DNA of 8,861 nucleotides from Nitrospirota bacterium. GTDB taxonomy: Bacteria; Nitrospirota; Nitrospiria; Nitrospirales; UBA8639. This document shows, in pieces, positions 1 to 5,063 of the stretch (position 1 is the stretch's first letter; every line of letters begins with the position of its first letter). The notes below the pieces were generated by a model that did not search any database, was not told the origin of the DNA, and saw nothing but the letters and a program-made list of their open reading frames with translations. Both the position numbers and the translations under genes were made by a program. The stretch is taken from the NCBI GenBank assembly GCA_003228495.1, contig QIDY01000286.1:1-8861 (forward strand), read 5' to 3'.

Positions 1-267
1 TGTTGTGATAAAAGAAGTGATGAGTCGCCGGAAGAATCTATTATTGAGTCCAAGCAATATCGGAAGGATTTGGATGAAGTTCTTCAGGACATAAAAGATT
101 CTGATCGTTGTTCCCGTGAGAGGTCGATTTGTGTGACCAAGTTACAGGAGGCGATCATGTGGTTGGGGATGGATTTGAAGGCATTGAATGAGCCGAATCC
201 GTATCCTGAGAGTTATAATCCTGGTAATGCCATTGTTGAGCCGACTGCTGACGGGTTGAAGTTGTAG
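1..267 (+). CDS. Acb2/Tad1-like hairpin protein, 5'-partial (candidate anti-CBASS/anti-Thoeris sponge)
   Basis: The frame is open from base 1 to a TAG at 265-267, so the start lies outside the window. A TTG at 70 could serve as a start, but the purine-rich GGAAGGA at 62-68 sits too close to it to be a normal ribosome binding site. The visible 88 residues have an acidic, probably helical first part, then the stretch RERSICVTKLQEAIMWLG, and a C-terminal tail rich in Asn and Pro that ends in ADGLKL. From memory, the arrangement R-x2-S-x3-TKL-[EQ]-EA-[IVM]-MW is the signature of the Acb2/Tad1 hairpin domain, found in small phage proteins that bind cyclic oligonucleotides or cyclic ADP-ribose variants and so blunt CBASS and Thoeris defence. 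Many relatives are uncharacterised, so the binding activity is inferred. The gene shares its strand with the packaging genes and is separated from them by a 132-nt gap. Confidence 0.6.
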   Translation, partial: CCDKRSDESPEESIIESKQYRKDLDEVLQDIKDSDRCSRERSICVTKLQEAIMWLGMDLKALNEPNPYPESYNPGNAIVEPTADGLKL

Positions 268-275
268 TATAAAAT

Positions 276-389
276 GGGATTAGGAATAAATGTTTTGCTT
301 GGTGAGAGCCAGTGTTCCTGAAACTGATAATAACCGCTACATATTTTTTATAGTGGTCATTAGTCGGGGTTTGAATCCCTGCAATCCCT
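276..389 (+). ncRNA. tRNA-like element with CCU anticodon and very long variable arm
   Basis: All tRNA parts occur in order, checked by hand. The acceptor strand GGGATTA (276-282) pairs with CAATCCC (382-388) at six of seven positions. The D-like arm is GCT/AGC (297-299 with 307-309) around a loop containing GG. The anticodon-like arm 310-326 has four pairs and a G-A mismatch closing a 7-nt loop TTCCTGA, with U33 and anticodon CCU (Arg, AGG). The variable arm 328-362 has 11 pairs with one mismatch and an 11-nt loop. The T arm 365-381 has a perfect 5-bp stem (one G-T pair) and loop TTTGAAT. Two features depart from a normal tRNA: 14 nt instead of 2 between the acceptor and D arms, and a 35-nt variable hairpin on an apparent Arg anticodon. 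No CCA is encoded. It may be a divergent phage tRNA, a decayed one, or a tRNA mimic. AGG codons are common in the neighbouring genes, which would suit a tRNA-Arg(CCU). Confidence 0.4.
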
Positions 390-399
390 TCATTTTTTT

Positions 400-1017
400 A
401 TGGCAAAAGCGAGGGTAGTGAAGATTAGGGAGGGGCATCCGGCGCAGATACCGGCGCCGACGTTGAAGCGGACTAGCCGGATGGTTGATGCTGCCATACT
501 ATTTATTCATGGGGATGTTGAGACTGGGGAGAGGGTGACACAGGTGAAGGATTTGGGGGCTGCTGTGGGGTTGGATGCGCGGACGATAGCACAGTGTATG
601 CAGAGTGACAGGTGGGAGGAGTTTCGGTTGGATTTGTATGCGATCAAGAGGAGGGAGATGGCGAATGGTGAGTTGGGGATGTTTACCAGGAAGCGTAGTC
701 CGGAAGAGTTACGGAGGATATCGGATGAGAAAGATAGACAAATAGCGGAGATACCGGTTTTGCAGGAGGAAGCTGGGTTGATAATGAAGCGGATCGAGGG
801 GAGTGATCCGGTTGACAAGCATTACCAGGGGTTGTTGGCTTCGTTGAAGAAGGTGGAGGAGATGTTGGAGAAACGGACAGGGAAAGAGGAGATTGACAAG
901 GAAGAGATGGAGATGAGGGGCGGATTGATGAAGCTGGCGATTGAGAGGGCCAAGAGGCAGGAGAAACCTCAACCGAAGGAGGGTGAAGCAGACCCGGCGA
1001 AAGTTATTGAGATATGA
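400..1017 (+). CDS. HTH/coiled-coil protein, candidate terminase small subunit
   Basis: A 205-residue protein. Residues about 45-75 read as a helix-turn-helix (VTQVKDLGAAVGLDARTIAQ), followed by an aromatic and basic stretch (RWEEFRLDLYAIKRRE). This resembles the N-terminal DNA-binding part of phage terminase small subunits. Residues about 100-195 are dense in Glu, Lys and Arg with spaced Leu, Ile and Met, which suggests a coiled coil for ring assembly, and the tail is acidic and Pro-containing. Small terminases recognise the packaging site and load the large subunit. The length is within the usual range. The ATG at 400 follows a T7 run with no Shine-Dalgarno sequence, 11 nt after the tRNA-like element. 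Its end overlaps the next gene by 4 nt (ATGA), so the two are probably translationally coupled. It lies 4 kb from the large terminase gene, so it could instead be a DNA-binding regulator, with 4716-5063 the real small subunit. Confidence 0.45.
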   Translation: MAKARVVKIREGHPAQIPAPTLKRTSRMVDAAILFIHGDVETGERVTQVKDLGAAVGLDARTIAQCMQSDRWEEFRLDLYAIKRREMANGELGMFTRKRSPEELRRISDEKDRQIAEIPVLQEEAGLIMKRIEGSDPVDKHYQGLLASLKKVEEMLEKRTGKEEIDKEEMEMRGGLMKLAIERAKRQEKPQPKEGEADPAKVIEI

Positions 1018-2987
1018 AGATTGATATTCTGTTTATTGTTTACCCGAACATGGCGGGGGTGATGAGTAGGTTGATGGGTGTCCCGGTTGGTGAATACCCA
1101 TTTTTTGAGAACGCGATGAGCAGGGGGGGGTGTGACCCGGCATGGGGCGGGGAGGCTGACGTCGACTCGATGGACGGATGGCTGGAGGGGTTGAGGGGAA
1201 GGGAGAACAGGTTATATTTGAGTATTGGAATTGATAAGCCGGAGGATACCCCGGAATGGTGCGGTTCGATGCGATGGAATAGCGTGATGGATGAACTCAT
1301 TGGGAATGCGGAAAAGGTTGTGATGATCGATCGATCTAAAACGGCATTCCTATACAATGAAATTGAAAGCCGACAAGGAGACCAAGAGGCGCATGACTCA
1401 TATCTCTCAAAATGGAAAGAACTCAAAAAAGGATTCGACTCGCTAAAGTTGAAAAATGGAAAAATAAAAAGATTCAATATGGAGTCTTTTGGCACTAGGA
1501 AAGGTGTCGAGGTGTTTTATCGGGGAACCGGGATCAGGGTCGCGGCGATTACAGACCGGGCAATGAATAACCAGGAAACAAAAAGGATGGTGGCAGAGAC
1601 AATGGAGAGGGCGGAAAAAATACCGAAAACAAATGGGGAGATTCCGGCAGTTGATTTGACGGCCTTCGCTGAAAGGTTCGCCGTTTGTGTTTCGGCGCAC
1701 CCGGCCTATCTTGATCTTGTCCCGGCACTGCTGGATGAGTGGGATCGTCAAATCGGCGATTTGCCAATTATCAAGGTTGTCCTTTACGACTATAATGTGG
1801 TGCCGGAGTTCAAGGAGGGATGGGATGTCATCTTTCCGGTAAAAGCGTACGGCCAACCATCCCCATTGAGGAACAGGGCACTGGAAATGGATGTTGACTG
1901 GATTCAGTATTGGGATGCCGACAATATGCCCGAACCAAACCATTTCAAACCGGTGTTTGAACAGGCCTATTGGGCGGCACAGAATGTGGGGTTGATCTAC
2001 CACGAGACAATTGGGGCAGATGGAACCAGTATAGTCATCCCTGAAAACGGTGATCCCCGGATGGGATACTTCATTGACACCGCCTCATGCTGGCGCAGGG
2101 AGGCGGTTATGTCGGCTGGTTGTTGGCAGTCGGACATACTCGTGGAGGACTGGACGTTGGCACGCGACATATATTTGGCCGGATGGAAATTCGAGAAATC
2201 AAGTGTCGTTTTCAAATGGCAAAACACAGCGGGGAACCGAACCAGCACGGGATTTGACGCACAGTCAAAATGGGACTCCAGGGATTTCTCAATTGTGATC
2301 CTTTTCCGTGGTGATGATCATTTTTTGGAATGTGTTAAAGCCGATCTTGATGAATTGGAGATTCCCCCACATTGTTCCATTACGATTGTAACCGATGGCG
2401 ACAAGGCATTCCATAAAAAAGTCAATGAATGGCTGACTTTCAACTCCAAGAACAATAGGTTCGAGCGCAAAACGGTTTTTGCATCCAGGAAACAATGCTG
2501 CCCGATCAATAGAAGTGATGAATTTATTAAGATACACACCCACGTTGCCGACCTTTATTCCAGAGCACTTCGTGCAACGCCTGATGAATTGATCCTGTTT
2601 TGGGAGGATGATGTCCGACCCGAGCCGGGGGCATTCCGCGCATTGTCGGATCAGATGGCAACGGATCACAATATAGCCTGTTGCGGTGCTCCATATATGG
2701 TTCGCGGGATGACTTATCTTGCTGCGGCAAGGAAAAAGGATTATTGGGATGATCCAATACCGATGAACGAAATAACGGACGAACCTATGAATGTCGGGAT
2801 GCTTGCCGGGGGGTTTACTTTGTATAACCGTGTTGCACTTGAGGAATGCCCAATGCTAGGCCCGCTCAATATCATTGACAAGGAAGGCTTCCTTGGCTGG
2901 GACGGATTCCTGTGCAAGAGAATGAATGAAGCCGGTTGGCAAATTCAGTTATGTGGAAAATCAAAAGTAAAACACCTACCAAAATAA
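1014..2987 (+). CDS. Tandem-domain glycosyltransferase-like protein (two GT-A folds)
   Basis: A 657-residue protein, probably cytoplasmic. Residues 1-190 form a domain I do not recognise, starting with a strand-like KIDILFIVYP. The first GT-A-like domain spans about 215-415: a metal-binding DxD-type motif in YWDADN (D301, D303), and VEDW (E378, D379) before a LARDIYLAGW stretch, as in family 2 transferases where this acidic pair precedes a helix near the acceptor site. The second spans about 425-657: strand FSIVILF at 425, DxD-type WEDD (E531-D533), and GWDG (D630) near the C-terminus. Such enzymes move a sugar from a nucleotide sugar to an acceptor. Here the acceptor could be a virion protein, a host surface glycan or modified DNA; the sequence does not tell. 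The start overlaps the upstream stop by 4 nt, and the stop is 2 nt before the methyltransferase-kinase ATG. A run of eight G (1123-1130) lies near codons 37-39, and composition shifts near 1310-1330. Confidence 0.75.
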   Translation: MKIDILFIVYPNMAGVMSRLMGVPVGEYPFFENAMSRGGCDPAWGGEADVDSMDGWLEGLRGRENRLYLSIGIDKPEDTPEWCGSMRWNSVMDELIGNAEKVVMIDRSKTAFLYNEIESRQGDQEAHDSYLSKWKELKKGFDSLKLKNGKIKRFNMESFGTRKGVEVFYRGTGIRVAAITDRAMNNQETKRMVAETMERAEKIPKTNGEIPAVDLTAFAERFAVCVSAHPAYLDLVPALLDEWDRQIGDLPIIKVVLYDYNVVPEFKEGWDVIFPVKAYGQPSPLRNRALEMDVDWIQYWDADNMPEPNHFKPVFEQAYWAAQNVGLIYHETIGADGTSIVIPENGDPRMGYFIDTASCWRREAVMSAGCWQSDILVEDWTLARDIYLAGWKFEKSSVVFKWQNTAGNRTSTGFDAQSKWDSRDFSIVILFRGDDHFLECVKADLDELEIPPHCSITIVTDGDKAFHKKVNEWLTFNSKNNRFERKTVFASRKQCCPINRSDEFIKIHTHVADLYSRALRATPDELILFWEDDVRPEPGAFRALSDQMATDHNIACCGAPYMVRGMTYLAAARKKDYWDDPIPMNEITDEPMNVGMLAGGFTLYNRVALEECPMLGPLNIIDKEGFLGWDGFLCKRMNEAGWQIQLCGKSKVKHLPK

Positions 2988-2989
2988 TT

Positions 2990-3997
2990 ATGGGCAAACA
3001 ATACCAGGATTTCGGGGACGGAGGGGATAGTAAATCCCCTGATAAACTGCAGGCATTGGAGATTCCGGTTAACATGGAGGGAAAACGGGTCTTGGATCTT
3101 GGCTGTAATGCCGGGTTCTTTTGTATCGAGGCGGCAAAACGTGGGGCCACATGCATTGGTATTGAAGCAAATAGCCAATGGTTCGATGAAGCTGTCCTGA
3201 ACGCGGGTAAATATGGCTTTAGTGACAGAATTGAGTTTATCAATGGGAACTGGGCGGACGAGGTTAGTCGGCTGGATGAAAAATTCGACTACATATTTTG
3301 GTTATCGGCAATTCATTACGAGAAAAACCAGAGGACAATGGTTAAAAATATACTCAGTGTGATCAAACCAGACGGAGTCTTTATCCTGGAATGCGGGCTT
3401 ATTGGGTGTCCAGGGGACGGGCCAGTGGCCTCACAGGTGACAAGGGCCGGGGGTTCGTCAGTATTGCATTTTTCGCTGGAATATTTACGGACCCGGATGA
3501 TGGCGGGACTGTTCTCCACAAAGCTCAGGGGGATGTCGGTGCAACAGGAGGGGGACAGGGTGCCAAGATGGGTAATCCACTGTTATCCGAAAACCAGGTA
3601 TTGTCGTATCATCCACGGTGATCCGGCAATTGGGAAAACAACCCACTCCGTTGAACTAGCGCGGGCAACAGGTTCAGTACTGGTGAGTTCAGATGATTTT
3701 TTCGCGGATATGTTTGCTGAAAAGCTTGCGCCTGTTTCAGTCGCGAACGCAAGCCTGATGAGGGAATGTTTCAATAAATTCAATAAGGAAAAACAAAGCC
3801 TTCGAATCGACCTCACCACTGACCATTTGATAGAAAGCGGTCACGCCGGGGAAATTGTGGAAATGTTTACCAAGTTTATTAGCGTGGATTTTGATTATGT
3901 TTTCGAGGGATATTTGCCAGAGCCTGTTTTAACCCTATTCAAATCGAAACTTGGAAAAATGGGTTTTGTCATTTGGGAGACTACCCGCTTTGGTTAG
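2990..3997 (+). CDS. Class I SAM methyltransferase fused to P-loop kinase-like domain
   Basis: A 335-residue protein from ATG 2990. Residues 1-190 are a Rossmann-fold methyltransferase: the SAM-binding motif I VLDLGCNAGFF (34-44), the acidic residue closing strand 2 in GIEAN (E59), and FDYIFWLSAIHY as the motif IV strand. The opening DFGDGGDSKSPD resembles the region before motif I in CmoB-like and sugar methyltransferases. After a short linker, a second domain begins with Walker A GDPAIGKTT (210-218, K216), then SSDDFF, typical of small-molecule and nucleoside kinases or zeta-toxin-like folds, and a Walker B-like strand FDYVFEGYL. It ends soon after the next strand (FVIWETTRFG), so the usual Arg-rich lid appears short or absent. 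In-frame starts also exist at ATG 2951 and TTG 2936, inside the previous gene; 2990 keeps the conserved N-terminus and avoids a long overlap. The product probably modifies the same target as the glycosyltransferase, which is an inference from adjacency. Confidence 0.75.
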   Translation: MGKQYQDFGDGGDSKSPDKLQALEIPVNMEGKRVLDLGCNAGFFCIEAAKRGATCIGIEANSQWFDEAVLNAGKYGFSDRIEFINGNWADEVSRLDEKFDYIFWLSAIHYEKNQRTMVKNILSVIKPDGVFILECGLIGCPGDGPVASQVTRAGGSSVLHFSLEYLRTRMMAGLFSTKLRGMSVQQEGDRVPRWVIHCYPKTRYCRIIHGDPAIGKTTHSVELARATGSVLVSSDDFFADMFAEKLAPVSVANASLMRECFNKFNKEKQSLRIDLTTDHLIESGHAGEIVEMFTKFISVDFDYVFEGYLPEPVLTLFKSKLGKMGFVIWETTRFG

Positions 3998-4077
3998 GAT
4001 TTGCCCACAGGGAAAACACAGATTACACTTGCCAGAATACGTCCACAAGGGTATCCTTCACCAAGCCGATAAATAAA
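3998..4077 (+). other. 80-nt spacer between kinase-like gene and holin
   Basis: This is the longest gap between 400 and 7515. I see no hairpin with a U tract and no clear promoter. Reading past the TAG at 3995-3997 in the kinase frame gives 24 more sense codons before TAA at 4070-4072. The holin frame is also open across the gap, back to a TTG at 3973. Neither extension has supporting motifs. The last bases before the holin ATG are A/T-rich. Confidence 0.4.
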
Positions 4078-4452
4078 ATGCAAAATAAAATGGCACTTCA
4101 AGACCAAGACCCAAATTCAATGTCGTCGGCGTGGGAGCCACTTAAAATCCTGGGGGCCACATTCGTCCTCGGTGGACTGGCCGGACTAGCGGCCCTTCTA
4201 AGAAGCAAGGATGAGCTTACCAAGCGGGCCATCGTATCTGCCACTTTAAATAGTTCCCTGATGTCCATGGCAAGCGCGGCGGGCTGGTGGTATTACGATC
4301 CCGAGGCTAATTTCATCGCCCTGATGTTCGTCAGTATCATGGTCGGTATCGGGGGGAACACGTCCATCGGGATAATCACGGCAATTTTCCAGAAGAAGTT
4401 CAACATTGTAATCGCAGACCCAAGGAAAAATGAAAAAGATGAAAGGAATTGA
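4078..4452 (+). CDS. Putative holin, three membrane helices, dual start
   Basis: A 124-residue membrane protein. Hydrophobic segments lie at about 23-42, 51-73 (ending GWWYY) and 79-104 (FIALMFVSIMVGIGG onward), with a charged loop LLRSKDELTKR between the first two and a charged tail (ADPRKNEKDERN). Size, three helices, charged tail and position next to packaging genes match class I or superfamily III (LydA-like) holins, which gather in the inner membrane and open it at lysis; the Gly-rich last helix is also like that group. I do not see a diagnostic motif. Two in-frame starts, ATG 4078 and ATG 4090, each follow the same ATAAA context and differ by MQNK, which adds one positive charge, as in dual-start holins of the lambda S type. 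There is no Shine-Dalgarno sequence at either. The stop overlaps the next gene by 23 nt. Confidence 0.6.
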   Translation: MQNKMALQDQDPNSMSSAWEPLKILGATFVLGGLAGLAALLRSKDELTKRAIVSATLNSSLMSMASAAGWWYYDPEANFIALMFVSIMVGIGGNTSIGIITAIFQKKFNIVIADPRKNEKDERN

Positions 4453-4723
4453 ATTCCCGTGCAAGAGGGAGGTTGACAGGCTCGCGGCAAGCAATGGGGT
4501 GATTTTGGTTGTCGTTGTCTCGCTTTGTGTCCTGTGGGCGTTCCTTTACGTCCACGCAAGCAAGGAGAAACGAAGGGTTGAGAACCAGACCATGATTATA
4601 AAATCAATGGAGAGTGCCGGGAACTCGATAATCGTGCTGGACAAGGACGGGAAGATAATCTATCAGGATCGTAAGGATAATTTTGAGATTGGAAAAGCAG
4701 TTACAGGAAAACAGGATGAATAA
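4430..4723 (+). CDS. Small single-pass membrane protein (spanin- or antiholin-like position)
   Basis: A 97-residue protein: a basic N-terminus (MKKMKGIEF), one hydrophobic helix at about 22-42 (NGVILVVVVSLCVLWAFLYV), a basic stretch KEKRR just after it, and a hydrophilic domain to the end. By the positive-inside rule the orientation is unclear, because both flanks are basic. The sequence NSIIVLDKDGKIIYQD (65-80) looks like the first two strands of a PAS-type fold, but only about 35 residues remain, too few for a whole PAS domain. Lying after a holin and before packaging genes, it could be an inner-membrane spanin subunit or a holin antagonist; the lack of a long coiled coil argues against a typical i-spanin. 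The start is ATG 4430 (with AAGGA just upstream) or ATG 4439. It overlaps the holin gene by 23 nt and the next gene by 8 nt. Confidence 0.55.
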   Translation: MKKMKGIEFPCKREVDRLAASNGVILVVVVSLCVLWAFLYVHASKEKRRVENQTMIIKSMESAGNSIIVLDKDGKIIYQDRKDNFEIGKAVTGKQDE

Positions 4724-5063
4724 CACAGAGCAACAGGAGAGTGAATCCGCCAAGCATTTTGAGATGATGGCGGAATACTGGAACCTTGTGGCGCAGCAGG
4801 CGCATAGCGAATGGAAGACGATGAAGTTCGTCAAAAAAAAGAATGGTGGCCCCGGTCATCGCTCAAAGTCTGAGTTTGATGAATACCGTAGGTTCGTTTA
4901 CCAGAACCATAAATTGTTTCTCCACCGAGCGGGGCTATGTAAAGCGGTACAGACATCATTGCTGACAGCGGGTGATTTTGATTTCTCGGAGTTCGAGCCG
5001 GAGAGTTCACTGAAACGTGCCGGTAAGATCATCCTTGGTAATTTCAAGAGACTGAAGCCCTGA
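4716..5063 (+). CDS. Small soluble protein of unknown function, second terminase small subunit candidate
   Basis: A 115-residue protein that I do not recognise. It has a polar, Glu- and Gln-rich start, a helix-like stretch HFEMMAEYWNLVAQQAHSEW (14-33), a basic segment FVKKKNGGPGHRSKS (38-52) that could contact nucleic acid, an aromatic helix EYRRFVYQNHKLFLHRAG (56-73), and a basic end (SLKRAGKIILGNFKRLKP). There are no membrane helices. ATG 4716, inside the last codons of the upstream gene and preceded by AGGA, is preferred over TTG 4683. Its TGA overlaps the terminase ATG by one base pattern (TGATG), which implies coupling with the large terminase. In T7-like phages the small terminase lies between holin and large terminase, so this is a positional candidate for that role. 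Sequence similarity to known small subunits is not apparent. Confidence 0.6.
   Translation: MNNTEQQESESAKHFEMMAEYWNLVAQQAHSEWKTMKFVKKKNGGPGHRSKSEFDEYRRFVYQNHKLFLHRAGLCKAVQTSLLTAGDFDFSEFEPESSLKRAGKIILGNFKRLKP

Noticed and set aside
268..273. TATAAA as a -10 promoter element before the tRNA-like region
   Set aside because: No -35-like hexamer lies 16-18 nt upstream; the only TTGAAG nearby (256-261) is 6 nt away.
365..399. T-arm hairpin followed by T7 as an intrinsic terminator
   Set aside because: The stem ends at 381 and the T run starts at 393, too far for a terminator; the T run directly precedes the ATG at 400, and the stem is better explained as a tRNA T arm.
1325..1336. GATC repeat (three tandem copies) as a Dam-type or regulatory site
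   Set aside because: It lies inside coding sequence, codes for ordinary residues (IDRS) and has no companion sites.
2936..2989. TTG 2936 or ATG 2951 as start of the methyltransferase-kinase
   Set aside because: Both lie within the end of the glycosyltransferase gene, add low-information basic residues and have no ribosome binding site; not fully excluded.
3973..4077. Upstream TTG 3973 as the holin start
   Set aside because: It would add 35 polar residues unlike a holin N-terminus and overlap the kinase gene; ATG 4078 and 4090 fit better.
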